Positions 36,789 through 51,700 are shown, counted from the stretch's first letter. The stretch: 64,000 bases of DNA from Drosophila persimilis (GCF_003286085.1 NW_020825706.1:1302001-1366000); one strand, 5' to 3'. Numbers and translations: made by a program. The notes: generated by a model from the sequence alone, not told the origin.

Positions 36789-39700
36789 AGAGAACAGCTC
36801 TCCTTATAGACTATATAGTACCTTTGCGCTGTAGATATCGTCCGCCGCTGCTGACCACCGCACTGCCAGCCATGCTAGTGGCCAGGCCGCTGTGCGGAAA
36901 ATTGGCCGTAGAGCGGCGCGGCGGAAGGCTGCTGCTGTTGGTGTTGGTGGAGCAGGCACTGCTGGGACTGACGTTCTGGCTGCTGCCGCCACTACCACTG
37001 ATCGGACGACTGACAATCAGTTCCACCTGGGCATCCAGGCGGCTCTCGTCGATAATGTCGTAGACCTCATCTGCGCTCTTGTTGTGCAGATTCCGGCCAT
37101 TCCACTCGATGATCTCGTCGCCTGCATCGATGACATTCGATTGTTGATGTGTGTGATGGTGATGTGTATGATCGATGAACGCATACAGAGACAGAGAGAG
37201 ATACAGAGAGAGAGAGAGAGAGAACAGAGAGAGAGAGAGAATGTTCAATGAGTGAGTAGAATGGCTAGGATGTTGGATGGCAAATGTTACCTGGTCGTAT
37301 ACGGCCTTCTAGATCGGCCACCGATCCGCGTTTCACCTTCTCCACAATAGCACCGCATGGACCTCCTCCTACTCCTACTCCCAATGGTCCACCTCCTATT
37401 CCTCTTCCTACTCCTCCGATGGGCTGGCCGCCGTTGACCTTTAAGCCTAATATATCTTCCCCATCATAGTATTTACGTAATATCATGTGCCCAATCAAGC
37501 GAGTATTATCCGCGGATGTTTGCCAATTCACCGGATTCTATATATCGATTGATACATGTGGATACAGTGGGTGGTTGGGTGGTGGTTTGGTGGTTTGGTG
37601 GATGGTGGTTGGTGGTTGGTTGGACAGTGATTATATTTGGTTACGGATGATAGATCGTGCAATGGCAATTTTGCATAGATTTTGGTTGTTGTTGTTGTTG
37701 TTGTAATCGATAGATCGTGTGTAATCGGTGGATATCGTGGATGGGGTGTTGGTTTTTTGTGGACGCCATCGTATGCAGGAATAGTAGTAGTATATAAATG
37801 ATTATTGATTTAGTTATTGATTATTGCACCATACACAGAGTTCTTAGAGAGACAGAGAGAGAGAGAGATATATAGAGACTTACACTCTAGAGGTTAATGG
37901 TTAATCTTACACATAGAATTTGACAAACGCAAGAAAACGAATAACAGCAATTAGAAAGCAACATTTTGTACAGGTTTCTTTGTTTGTAGTTGTTTTTTTG
38001 GTTTTCGTTTTACATACATTCCCGTTTTTTGTTGTTGTTTTGTTCTTAAATTCTAGAAACATTTTCTACTTTTGAATTACGGATAGTTTGGCATAGCTCA
38101 TAGATGTAGGATAGATTGTATAGATATAGATAGATAGATTCGGTTGGACATTTACGAGTATCATTCATGTTTTGTTTGGTTTTGTTCCTAAGTATACTTT
38201 TTTTTCGGTTGAGAACACACACGTTTCAAGAGTTTCGGGGGAGTGTTGTGTAGCGATAGAGTAAAAAACAGTGTTGGTCAACAGGTACAACATTTAGAGG
38301 ATCATGCAAAAAGAGTTACGTGCAAGATAGGATTCTGGCTTTTGCTGTGTGATTGAGTTCCATGCAAGAAATACACAAAATATACATGCAAGAATTGTTG
38401 TATTTTGTTGTTGGATCTTTTTTCTGTTTCTGTGGATATTGGAATGGCTGAAAATTGTCAAGAGTAGTAGAACAGAGACGAGCGCAGAGAGAGAGAGAGA
38501 GAGAGATTACAAACCAAAAATGGGTTTTGGGGGGCTAGGGTGTTGGTCTAAGGCGTGTTCTCTACAATGCGATGGGGACATGACAAGAACAACAAACAGA
38601 GAGAGAGAGAAAGTTAACGAGAAAGTTGCTGGATCGTTCGGTTCGGTTCATCGGTGGGCCACACACAGACTGACAGAAGGAGATTCGGGAAGAGAGAGAG
38701 TACACCACTCAGAGAGACTCTACACAGACACAATGCAATTCGGAGAGGGGGTTCAGGTTGTGGTTCTGGTTCTTCCCCCTTTTGGAGCTTCGTCTTCGTT
38801 CGGGCTGTACCTTGGGGCCGTCGCCGCGGTTCGAGTCCTCGCTGCTGGTGAAGGTGCTGCTCGTATCGATACCCGAGTCCTTCGTGGCCGAGTCCTGGCT
38901 GCCCTGTCGTTCGGCCTCCCATCGAGCCCAGTCCCCAGCACTGGCCCCTTCCATGGGCGGTGGTCCCTGTCCCTGGCCCATTCCCATCTTTCCGCTGGTC
39001 AGTAGCGTGGCCGAACCCACATCCACCGCTGTCGATGGCAGGATCGTGGTCACCGGCGGCAGCGATCCGCTGCCCATCATCCCAGTTCCGGCCATGATGG
39101 AGGCCTCATCCTCGTGGGCATCGAAGCGCACTGTCTTCTTTATTCTGCGCTCGGTGAAGCGGCGCGAGTCCTGGGCCGCCGATGAGGAGGAGGTGCTGCC
39201 CCCGGCAGGCTCATCCCAGTAGGCCGCCTCCGTGGAGCTCACGGAGCTGCTGCCACCGCCACCGCCTAAGCCTTTGGCTCCCAACAGGGCACGCTCCCTG
39301 CTCAGGCTGCCCCTCGAGCTGCCGCCGCCCTGGTCAGCCGACATGTTGCCACCTCGATCATAGGCTCCCGAACCGATCACAATCTGTGGCTTGGACTGGC
39401 CCTGGCCCTGGCCCTGGCTGTGGTTGTGGTTGTGGGGGGGATAGTAGCTGCTGCTGGTGCTACTGCTGCTGCTGCCACCGCCACCGGTTGCGGCCAAGGG
39501 CGGGGCACGTCGGTAGGCGCCAGCACCACCAGTGGCTACCCCAACAGCTGGACCGCTGCCACTGGCCCCGAACTGTCGCTCGTGATTGGTGCGATTCAAC
39601 GAGTTGCGCTGCTGCACGTCCAGTCGTGCCGTTCTGGTCAACGGATACTGCTCCAGGCGTTCGCGATGCTGCAGCTGCAGCTCGTAGCGATCCCGCTGGT

Positions 39701-42700
39701 CCGCCGACGCGTACAGCCGCTGGCTGGTGTGCGCCAACAGGCGGTAGTCACTGGATGTGCCGCCGGCACTGACGCTCAGTAGATCGCGCTCGTTGAGGCT
39801 CCGCTGCTGGCGCCAGGGATCCACTGAGGTGCGCACCTGTAGACGGCCGCCTGTAGAATGGTAGTAGATGATGATGTAGAGATGTACAAGGGGGTGGTGG
39901 GGGTGGGTTGGATTGATTTGATTTGATTTGATTGCTCTAAGGGAGGGGGAGATACGGATTCGGGGACTCGATTTCGAGGGGGTGGGTACTTCGCTGCTTG
40001 CCTGCTTATTAGTTTGTTGTCCTTTTCGAATTGTTTAACAAATGTTTAAAAATAATGATTGTTAATTGATTGATTGCTGATTGATAAAGCAAAAATAAAA
40101 AATACGTAAACGGTGGAAACGGGGGAAGCGTAGACTTAGACCCCCCGGGGGGCATGTTCTCAGTGTATTCAGATAGAGAGATATGTAGATGTATGAGTAA
40201 GCTAAGTATATGGATATCATAAGTAGACCTACGATTAAGAGCTACGAGAGTGCCAAGGGTTTTGCTTGGTCTGGGGTGTGCTCAAAGTTACTCAGGGGTG
40301 CCGTGCCTGGCTTTTGGGGTTCAAATACTTATCTGTGATGGCTAAAAGTTGCAAGAGCATTAAGAGTTATTCAAAGGGGGATCGGATCTCAAGGGGGCAG
40401 GCCTAGTATGACTTGTTTGGACAGTGTTATGTGTGTGTGTGTGTGAAGCAGTGTCATTTCTGGTTGTATTTTGTTGAAGTAAGGAGGAAACAGGAAACAG
40501 CGTTACGATATCCATGCAAATTATTCACCAAGTATTTCTTTTTGTTTTGTTTTTTTTTTTTCGAAATTTCATATTTTTGAATAAAGTCACATTTACAGAA
40601 TAAGTAAAAGGAAAAAAGAAAACGTAACGAATACAAATAGTGTGGTGGAATTGAGAGAGAACGTGTTCACAGCCAAAAGATTGTGTGTGTGGAGAGTAAT
40701 CGAGAGAAAGTGATGATTGAGAGAGCAGAGCAGAGTACAGTCTGAAGCAAAATCATCCTCGTTATATTTGTATAATTATAATCAGGGAAAACAAATGTTT
40801 TGCAAGTTCAACAAAATTCTAGGGTGTGTATCGAGGGGGTGAGAAAGTGTGTGGGTACGACAGTGCTTGAAGAAAGTAAACAACGTATACGGAAACAAAC
40901 ATTGTACATTCCTTGAATTTCGGTTTTGTGGACATTGAAACAACTTATAAGAAAATTAAATACAAGAGACACACACACACACATTCAAATTTCATTTGTA
41001 TTTTTTTTTGTTTTTTATTTTTGCTTACATTTGCATGAATCTGTAGATCGCCGGGCGAGAGAACTTTTTGGACACCTTGAACGCCGCCAAAATTACCTGC
41101 TATGTATTTGGTTTTGAGTGGTTTTTAGTATAATTTTTTTTTTCGTTTTTGATTTCAAATTTTTTTACATTTAGAAGGGGAGGGTGGTTTTTTTTTTGGC
41201 ATAGTAAAATAGTATAGTAGTTTTTGTGGCGGGCAAGATTTTTGTTGGTTGTGGGACAGTTCAGAGAGAGATAAGGGAGAGAGAGAGAGAGAGAGATAAG
41301 GGAGAGAGAGAAAGAGTGGAGAAACACACATATGAAAATAATAGCAAAAATGTGACGATACGAGAGGGTAAAAGTGACTTTAGTAGACTTAAACTTATGT
41401 TTTAATACTTATATGAACTAGTTCTTGATTTGAACTAATAGAAGTACAGATAAATGAACTAGTTCTAAATTTAGCCTAATTTTGAGCTTAATAATATATA
41501 TTTATAGTACAAATACTACGACGACAAGGAGTTGGTTTTGGTGTACGGAACTAGTTCACTAAGGGACTGCTTCCGGCGGAACTATTTTACTAAATGATTG
41601 TCTTCGGAGTGCCCGAGAAAGCAGCTAAAAGCTTTTTCTTATATTTATATAAAAATTCAATACAATTTTCAAATTCAACAAAAATTTGTATTAATTTTTG
41701 TCTGCCCCTGAAAGCAGGCAACGCATTTTCCAGCATTTCTTTAAAAACAAATGCTCTCACTTTTGCACACACTCACGCAAGAGAAACCTCCACTCAGACA
41801 ATCGCCTTGGGTGGGAAAAAGAACTAGTTTTTCCGACACACTCTCACACACACACACACACACACAGAGAGAGAGATACCCTTGTGTTTGTGGGCCATAC
41901 CCCTGGCATACTTTCATTTGACTTTGGTCACGATACAAAACGTTTATTGTGCGCATAATGGCCAACAACAACAAAACAGCAAACAAAACAAAATACAAAA
42001 AAGAAACTACACAAAAATTACATACATATATAAACATAACAACAGCAACAACAACAAAAGCAAAACAGCAATGTAAACAAAAGAAGGTAAGAAAATAAAA
42101 CAAAGAACACAAAGAAAAAAGTAAAGTAAATTATTTGGGAAGCGAGTGGCAGCAAACCACACGCACAATTGCAGGCGGGACTCTACAGAGGAGAGGCGCT
42201 GGGCAGAAAGAGGCGACAATGTGTTGGAAGTGTCGAGAGGGGGGGTGGGGGCTGGGGGCTGGGCGCAGACTAAGAAAAGGAGAAAGCAAAAATCAATAAA
42301 GTATACAAAAACACGGTCATTTCTGTCCCTTGGCGACCTTTTCTATTGTTGTTGTTGTTGCTGTTGTTGTTGTTGTTGTACCGACGCCTATGCTTCGTGT
42401 TGGTGTTGGTGTTGTTGTAATTGGTGTTGGTGTAGGTTTAGTCATTGCTGTTGTTAGATGTTTTAAATGTTGTTTTGTTTGCTACTTGCTTAATTGGTGT
42501 TTCTGTTGTTGATTTTGTTGGCATCGCTGTTGTTGTTGGTGTTTCCTTTCCTGTTGAGTTTGTGCAAACTTTCTGCACAATCATCGTGCATTGTGCAATC
42601 GCAAAACACAATTACAACAAACACCAACACAAAACGCAGACGAAAAATCAAACAAAGTTTACACTGGTGTGGGTGTGTGTGTGTGTGTGTGTGTGCTTGC

Positions 42701-45700
42701 TTCCTGCTTTATATTTTTGGCCATAAATTCAAGCCAGTTCGGCTGACACCCAAAGGGAGGGGGGTGGGCAGAGGGCGTAGGAGAGTGGGTGGGCGGATGG
42801 GAATGTAGGTGTAATGGGCGTTGGGCTGGCAAAAGGACACTAAAATCATCATCATCATCAGCAGCAGCCGTAGCCGCAGCAGCAGCAGCAGAAGGATCGG
42901 CAGTGGGAGTAGGAACAAGGAGCAAAAGGGGAGCAGGGAGTCGGGAGCTGGGAGCAGCAGTAGCTTGTGCTATTTTTAAACCAACGCACACTCACACACT
43001 CATGCACACCCACCCACACAGACAGACGCAGGCGCATAAATAGCACACAAACAACCACAAAAACAAACATAGAGTCACACGCACACAGCAGCAGACACAC
43101 ACACACATACTAGAGAGGGACACACAAACAAACACCTAAAGAGACAGAGAAGGGACCCCTCACGAGAGAGAGAGTGCGAGCGAGAGAGGGGCCCTCGCAC
43201 ACGCACAACATGCGTTGGCGTCCTTTGCCTTTGCCTCCTACCAGGCCTCAATGTTCGCATTAATGTCACTCATACGCACAGTTGCACATGCAAACGAACA
43301 ACAACAGCAGCAGCAACAGCAACAGGGAAACACAAGAACACACACACACCACATCAACGTCAATGTCAACTGGTGTTGGTCAACGTTTTAATTAAATTCA
43401 TCCTCCCATTCCCCCCTACCCTTACCCATTCCCAATTCCCTCACGCCTCGCCTTGCCTACAGTTGGTCACATTTTAAAATAGTCAAACACTCACTCACTC
43501 ACTCACAGACATACACATACTGTTACTTCCGTATAGCCAAACCGTACGATATGTCCGTAAGCACCCACAAATGCGGTCTATATTTACTTATTCACAGCCT
43601 GGTCACAGCGCCCATATGCGACACATTTCGCGTTGATGTTGTGGTTGCCATTCCGTAGGGTTCTTTTTTTTTTGGGGTTTTTTATTGCTCTTTATACCAC
43701 ACCACACCCCACCCGGGGGTCTATTGATTTGCTGTGTTTAATCGAAAATGTAATTAATTTCCAAATAATTTGTAGCTAATCGTATGGGATTTCGACTGGA
43801 AGAGACAGAGAGGGAGTTGGATAGACTGCATTTGAGGTTCGCATTGAAGGCTGGTTTGAAAGAGGGATTCTAAATAATTCACCTCTAAATCTAGTGGAGC
43901 GAACTAGTGCAATTAATCTACATTCTAGTTCAAAGCATAGGACCTATAACCAAGGTGCGCCTCTTCTATAAGTGGAAAGCCATAAGAGGTTCCTTTCAGG
44001 CCACTTTTAGTACCTTTTTCAACCCTACAATTAGATGATTACTCTTTCCTCTTATCATACCTCTCCCTTTTGGATTAATACACTGCAGATTACAATATAC
44101 AGAATGCTACAACCTCTCCCCAATTCCCTTCGATGAAAACCTCCCTAAAGGTTTAAAGATTCCTATTCCCGATCTTATGGCTGCTGCTGCTGTGCCGTTG
44201 TTCTGATTGTTTTTGCTGGGATTTAGGCTGGGATTTTTTTGGCATGGACATGGCATACAATACCATTTTTTGTTTGTACGCTATAAGCTTTTTTTTCTGT
44301 GCGCTAATCTATTTGCATTTTGCATTTAAAATATTCCGCTTTTTTGGCTGTCTAAGCGTTTTTCGTGTGGGTGTTTGGGTGGCTGGTGTATGGACTGTGT
44401 GGCAGTTGTTGTTGTAGTTGTTTTTGTTGTTGTTGTTGTGGGTGCAATCTGGAGAAGCGTTCACTAAACTGCAACCGACAGACACTCACCTTAAAGACGG
44501 CTTTTTGCTTTGATTTAGCTCAAATTTTGGTTGATTTTTGAGTTGGGCTTTAGTCTTTTTTTGATTGAATATCTCTCGGGGTTTATTTCTGCGAATTTTC
44601 TTTTCTTTTCCTCGCTTTTCTTCCTCTTTTTGTTCACATTTGGCTCTTGGCTGGAGTGTTGCCTAATTTGCTGTACAAATTGCGAGACATGTAAGCAGCA
44701 GGCCTACACCTACACACACACCCACACTCAGACACACAAGCTCAGGTGGAAACCCTGGGAAAACAGACCCTCGAGTGAGAGAAGATTGCGTGGCAGTACA
44801 GTAAACAAATCGAGCATTTCATCCTCTAGGAAAATAAAACAATAATAATATTCCGTTTCCTCGGGCTCTTCTGTGTGTGCCTTCGAGTCTTCGAGTCTTG
44901 GAGTCTTCGAGTGTGTGTGTCTGCGTGTAGGTGTGTTTGTGCAGGAAGGCCCTGCATGTGGGTGGCTTTTCCGAGGTTCTCTCTGAGTGGCTTGGCCATA
45001 TGCTAAAGCGTCCAATGGGCGCCACAATTTGCGCAGTGTATTGCCAGACGATTGACTGATTTGACAGCAAATTTGCTTGCCAATTCTTTCGCTCAATTAA
45101 ACAGATTTAAAGCGGCCCCGAGGTTGCGTTTACCTGAACTTGGATTTACACTTTTGATTTAAATTAGTAACACTTTTTCATTGGATTATCATGTATGTAG
45201 ACAGATTTGTTTTTGTTGTTGTTGTATTTCATTTGTTGTTGCAGCCAATTAGCCTTGTCTGCGGCTCAATGCCAAGAGCTCTCAATTATTCACGGACCTG
45301 GCCTCATGGCCAATTAAGTGCAATTTGTTAAACAGATTTCTCCCGGGGCCCAACGCCACGACACTCGAACGGAGCAACTCCTTTTCCCGCTTCGAATCCA
45401 GCCAGCAGCCAGGAGGACATTTCAGGCTGAATTTGCTGCTGCTTGTACAAGAAAATTCCACACCAAGGTTATTTTTAGCACGACTTTCACAATTTCACAA
45501 AAATAGCAAAGGAAAGGTATTCCCTTTTTCACTTTTTCACATTTTCACTTTCTCTTCTTGCTTTTGCTTTCGCTTTCGATTTCTTTCACTCACTTTTTGC
45601 ACACTTTTATTCCATTTTATTTAATTGAATTTTATTTTGCTGGAGATTTATTTGCATTTTTGTGCCATTTATTCTGTTGTAATTTTGTAGTATTTTGGTT

Positions 45701-48700
45701 TTTGATTTGCTGTGTGTGAGTGTGTGTGTGTGCTGCCACACGTGCCACATGCGTGAGCGCGTCCGATGCGGCCTGTGTGTTTTGCTCGCCTTTAAAGTTC
45801 ATCGAAAACTAATTTCGTTTCGATTTCATACAAAAATCTCAATGGAATTTTTGCTTTTACGCTGCTTTTCCTACAGCCAGCTTTCAGCTTTCCCTTGCTT
45901 GCGCCTACTCTCGGTCTTTCAGTCAGCCGTTCCTTCGTTTCGTTTCGGTTCGTTTGTTGTTGTTGTTGTTGTTGTTGTTGCCGCTGGATGGAGCCTACAA
46001 CACATTTTCCAATAACAATGTTACAACGCTGTTTGGCTGTTGTTGCCGCCGTTAGGGGCACTTTCCCATGGCGCTTCCAGTCCCGAACTAAAAATAAAGT
46101 TAAGCGCGTGGCCACGCTGCTGCTGCTGCCGCTGCTGCTGCTGCCACAGCCAGCGCCGACTGCAGCGGCCACTGCGACGCCAGCAGCGATAACATTGACA
46201 GCTGCTGCCCCACGTTGGGGTCAGCGGGTTGGTGGCGGGGGTGGGCCAAAGACTGGACCTGGACTCCATTTGTGTTTGTGTTTGGCTTTGGCGCTGCCTT
46301 TCCCTTCCACCTTCAAGGCAAAACAGGCCCAAAAGCAACGTGTTTGTCTTTGCTTTCCAGTAAAGGGGGTGGTGCTCCAGCCCCTGCTGTGTGGTGCAGT
46401 GTAGGCGCGCGCGTGTCGGTTCCATGGTGGGTTGCAACTTGCCCTCGTTGTTGTTGTTGTTTCGTAGTAAAGAGCATGACGCTGCACAGAGTACCCCCGA
46501 AATGCACTGAATGAAATGACGTCGTGCGGCAGGTGGCAACGCAGAAGGGGCAAACAGATAGCAAACTAAGGAGTGCAGTGTAAAAAGTGGAGAAATTCTA
46601 CGGTCTAGAGTCCAGTTAGCCGACAGCCAAATGACAAATGTGACGCAAGTAATGGCAGCCTACAGAAACGTATAAACATAGGTAGAAGGTGTTTTATGTG
46701 ACCTGCATAGCTATAAATTAAATATAACGGCCACTAGTAGGGAATTAGTTGAAGGCCCATGAGATCGCCAAGGAAAAGAGTTAAGAAATTGAAAAATTTC
46801 AAATAATCAACTAGTATTGGATCATGGCCTCACAAGGGAAATAACGAGAAATGGAAGTACAATTCAATGGAAATAAGAGACAGCATATTTTCGTAGATAT
46901 AAACAATTATTTCAGCAAATAATGAGAGGCATTGTTGAGGGCAGGAGCTGTAACAGTATAACAGCGCTGCCAACAGCCTAGGTTAACAGACTGTTACCGC
47001 ACGCCGTTGACAGTGCTCACGGTAACAGAGCACTGTAAAAGCTCTGGGAGTGGGCTCGCGCTTGCTCTCACGATCCACACGATCCACCCCGATCCACAAG
47101 GCTCTGGAGCGGTCTTAGCTTGTAAATCTAATGTGAGTGGCCGCTAATAAAGAGTGGATTCCACGATTATAGATCGATCATATCACTACCCCACTTTTCA
47201 TTTGTACTACCACAACCTTTTCCCCCCATTATTTGTTATATTTTTCCTTATCTTTACAATTACTCGTCTAAATTTAAATTTTCTTTCCCCATAAAAGAAC
47301 TAGTTCCGTTAGTAACAGCTCCAAAACGAACTAGTTCCTTGGCAGAACAATATACAACATATTGGCCCATGCAGAAAATCTCAAGTTCAACTAAAAATTT
47401 GTGGCTGGTTTTACGCGCGCTTCCCTACAGAACATCAGCTGCTGCTGCTGCTGCCGCTGCTGCTGCTGCCGCTGCTGCTGCTGTCGTTGGCTGCTGCTGC
47501 CACCCCAAACCATGGAATATGTAAGAGGTGTAAAGGAGAGAGACAGATAGAGTGAGAGGGAAGCAGCGCCTGCGCTTTGTTTAATGGAAATTTTGTGTGT
47601 GGGAATTTTCCAAGCTTTGGAAAGCGCATTCCAACGCATGACGTCTGGTGGCCACCGACCACCGCCACTGCCACTGCCACCGCCACCGCCACCGACCACC
47701 GCGCCGCGTGCATTGTGAATTGGCAACAAAGTGTTGGGTTTTTGCGGAGGCGCGTGTTGGCGGCGCGTGGTGGGTTTTCCGGGCTTGAGCTCTGAGTGCA
47801 GACGCACCGAGAAAACCACTCAACCCACGCACCCACTCCCACTCCCACTCAGACTGAGGTGCACCCACTCACCTCCCCCTGGGAGGGAAAGGCGCTGCCA
47901 TGCACCCACTCAGACTGTGGCAACCAATGACATTCACACCCACACGCACACACACTCTCTGTACCCGCTCCCGTTTCCACTTTCTTGAAAAGATATTTAC
48001 TTGTTCTTCCTTCTTCTTGTTTTTGTTTGTGGCATTATCATTCTGCAACACTGACTTTTGATTTACAACACTCAGGCGGACACAAGTTTTTGCAACACTG
48101 CCCCACAAACACACACACACACGCTGAGAAGACATAAGCTCTTGGCCCTCAACTTGCCACCAGGTGGGACCACCATGGACCGACCACCTTATCGGCCTGG
48201 TTGCACACCACAGATCAAGGAGAAGGGAGAGAGGAGAGAGGCAGTCGCAACTTTTGTGAGCGCGTAATTTCATGCCACACACTCTGTGGCACTGTGGCTG
48301 AGGCCAAAGTTGAAATCAATAATTATTATATGCTAGTTTGCTGGGAAATTGAAAATGACAGCAGCTGGAGAGGGGGAGGGGAGTGTTGGGGAAGTGCAAC
48401 ATGCTTGCCAGAAACTTGCGCGCTAATGTGCAGGCAATAAAAAATTTAAATCACCAAGCGCCGCATGTTGCATACTTGTAGGCGCTACAGAAAATACTCT
48501 TGTCGCAGCAGCAGCAGCAGCAACAGCAGGGGGAATGCCCCAAGTCTTGGGCCTGGGAGGCTGCAACAGCAGCGGCAAGTGCCAACAAGAAACTTTCTAA
48601 TTAGGATAATAAATTTCGCCCCAGCATCTCGCACTTGACAACATCGTACCCGGCATCTTTCAAACACAAGAAGGGGGCGAAAAAAAAAACATGAAGAGCA

Positions 48701-51700
48701 GAAGAAGAGCGCAACCATGGAGACAGACCCTCCTTGGCCCCCGCAGTTATTGGCCAAGTGCAGGCTGCTTGGCCAACTTCTTGATGTTTTGTGGTGGCTG
48801 CCAAAAAGGAAAAGCTGCTTGTCGTTCATGCTGCCTCCTCCCTCAATCTACCTCTCTGCTTCTCCGCTGCTTGTTTGTTGGAAAATGTGTGTTTTCGGGT
48901 CAGCTGTGTGCAGCAGGCAGGCAACCTTCGTGTCCGCCCCCTGGCCCATATCTTTGGCTTTTTCTTTCATACCTTTCGGTAGTGCTCCACCACCACCCCC
49001 TCCCCGTCCTTCCTTCTGCTCCACGCTCTTGGTTCGCTTTCGGCCTGGTCTATAATTTATGCTGATTGCATTTAACGGTACGACAAAAGTGGCTCGCTCG
49101 CCTAAAAGTATGCAGCGTCCAAAAGTGCGCACTTGTCGCGCGGTCGCCGCCTCGCTTTCGGTTCCGTTCTGTTCCCTCTGTAAACAATTTATTTTTATTT
49201 TTCTTCTTACTCCTTTTCCTCTTCCGCCGTTACAGATTCACGGGTGCCTCTGTTGTCGAGTCAAGTGCCGTGCCCCCGTGCCACCGTGCCCCGTGCCCCT
49301 TCCCAAAAGATAAGCGCATCGAAATGTTTCCGCGCTACAAAACATTCTTCGTTCCACTTCCCATTCACCTCCTCCTCCTCCTCCTCCTCCTCTTTCTTCT
49401 TCTGCTTCCTTTACGTTCGCTCTTTCATTGCACGTGTGTGCAAATAACCGCGAATTTATACACTGAGCGAATAGAGAGTACAGACAAGTGTGTTCCGGTT
49501 TGAAACTTTCCCTTTTAAAAGCAGAATATTCGAAAAATCCCATATACGATGAGCATAAAAGTACACTGAGAGAGAAGGGGTGTAAGTTGTGGCTATACGT
49601 CTCGCTTTTGTTTAAATTTTCTTATGATTTACCTCTACAGATCGAGTTCTTTCGTGGTTTTCATGACTTTCCTGACTTTTTCTTACAGTGTACCGTATGC
49701 ATGTGCGCTCTGCTCTCTATTTTTATAGCCCCCCGGCATTTTGCAGTCTGCATTTTGGCTTTTGCGGTGGCTTAAATTTCCATTTTCCCCACCAAATCGG
49801 GAACCGGAGAAGGAGATTCCATTAAGAGCTTAAAACTAACTTAAAAGATCTTAACTTAAGGTCTAACTTATAGACATTTTGAGAGATGTAAAGAAGACAC
49901 AAAGATATGGCAAATGTATGTACAAAAGATCGTTTAAATATTTACACGAAATAAATGAAAAAGTGTGATGAAAACAAAAGATTAAAAGCATTGAAGAATT
50001 TGGATTTTTTTGTTTTTTTGTTTTTTTTTTTTTTGGTGGAAAAACGCACATCAATTACGGAGCCAAAGAAAAAGACAACGTACCAATAAGAGACAAGAGA
50101 GAGAGAGAGAGAGAGTGCTACTTTTTGTTTTAGTAAAGAAAATACTTTTTTGAAAGTTTTCTTTTTGGGTTTCTTTGGTTTGCGAGCGAGCGAGTCAAAG
50201 ACAGTATTCATTTAGAGATAGTGAAATACTTTGGAGAGAAAACATCAATTGTTGCGGCTTGTTGCCACGTGGATGGTTGGGACATTAAGAGAGCTTTAAA
50301 ATTGAAGCGATAGCGAGAGAAAGGGAGAGATCGCTCAGGCAATCCATAGAGAGAGAGAGAGAGAGAGTGAGGGGGATAGAGCAGACAGAGAGAGAGAGGG
50401 TGACGAAATTGGAGAAAACGTTTCAACTCACCATCGTAATCGGAGCCCGCACTGACAGTGGCTCCTGCCCCGGCCGCCTGGGCCTGGGCCTGCAGCAGCT
50501 GATTCTGGAACTCCTCCTCGGAGCTGCTGAAGGATCGCTGCTGCTGTGAGGCATACTGGGGCCTTCGATTTTGCTGCTGCTGGTGCTGCTGCTGCTGCTG
50601 AAGTTGCTGCTGACCGTACGAGCTGCTGTCCATGGCATGTCCCCCGCTGATGGTCAGGTTTCGGGTCAGTGGCGGCGCCTTCTGGTAGCCACCAGCCATC
50701 TGCTGGGACATGGACATCGACTGCTGGGAATGGGGATGGATCTGCTGCTGTTGTTGCCCCTGTTGCATGTGCGATTGCGGTGGAGTATGTATCTGTGCCT
50801 GGTACGTTTGCTGTCGCGCCGCAAATTGTTGCTGCTGTGGATGTTGCTGCTGCTGTTGTGGATGTTGCTGCTGCTGATGCTGATGCTGCTGCTGCTGGTG
50901 CTGCGAATGTTGTGGGTGTTGCTGCTGCTGCTGATGCTGTGGATGTTGCTGCTGCTGCTGTTGTGAATGCTGCGGCTGCACTTGGCTGGGATGCGCCAGA
51001 TGGGGATGTTGTTTCATCAAGCCATCCAGTTCGCCCTTTTTGGAGGGAAAAAAGCATTAGTTATGGTCTAAAATAAGTCGTTTCTATACTCCACCTGATA
51101 GTAACGCGGATCATCTTCTGGATAGGCTCCACCCGATCTCTGCTGCTGCTGTTGCTGCTGCTGCTGCTGTTGTTGTTGCATGCTATAGCCCCCGTATCCC
51201 TGCTGCGACTGCTGCGGATTCATTGGCTGCATGCGGCCTCGCTGTTGCTGTGGATGCTGCTGCTGCTGTTGATGCGGATGCTGGCCCGGGCTCATCATGG
51301 GATCCATGCCACTGTCCGAGACGGACAGACGGCGATTCGTGGGCTGCTCCTGCTGCGAGTACTGCCTCCGTAGCATGCTGCCAGCCCGTTGCATGGGCAG
51401 GTTCTCCTTCTCGGCGGCACTGCGCGTACGTTCCAGCTTGGGCCGCTTGTCCGTCGTGTCGCGCGGATCCACAATGGCCTGCTGGGAGATATCCTAAGGG
51501 CAAGAAAGGATACAGGAAACACTATAGAGACCCGGTCATATGACGGCTGTACTCACGCTGCTGCCGTCGGGCTCGATGCGGCGGATAAAACCGTCCTGCT
51601 GGGCTCCCGTTTTGTTGATCCATTGGCCCGTCTTGGAGAGCAGCTCCTGCTTCTTGCGGCAGAGTATACACACCCAAATCACCTGAAAGACAGACACAGA

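Larger units (their letters stand above)
41097..50431 (-). other. Rim: 9.3 kb Rim intron 5/6
   Basis: No supported exon. It contains opa and CA repeats, five GAACTAGTTC palindromes, a dyad cluster near 46,990-47,040 and GC-rich patches near 45.9-46.3 and 47.4-47.9 kb. Open frames there occur on both strands and reflect CAG/CCACCG repeats. An internal promoter or enhancer is possible but not shown. Confidence 0.65.

Noticed and set aside
38349-39005. 218-codon plus-strand ORF
   Set aside because: Half intronic GA repeats and half antisense of Rim exon 7.
45792-46539. Overlapping open frames on both strands in the large Rim intron
   Set aside because: Driven by CTG/CAG repeats and GC-rich patches; no phase-compatible splice sites linking them to Rim.
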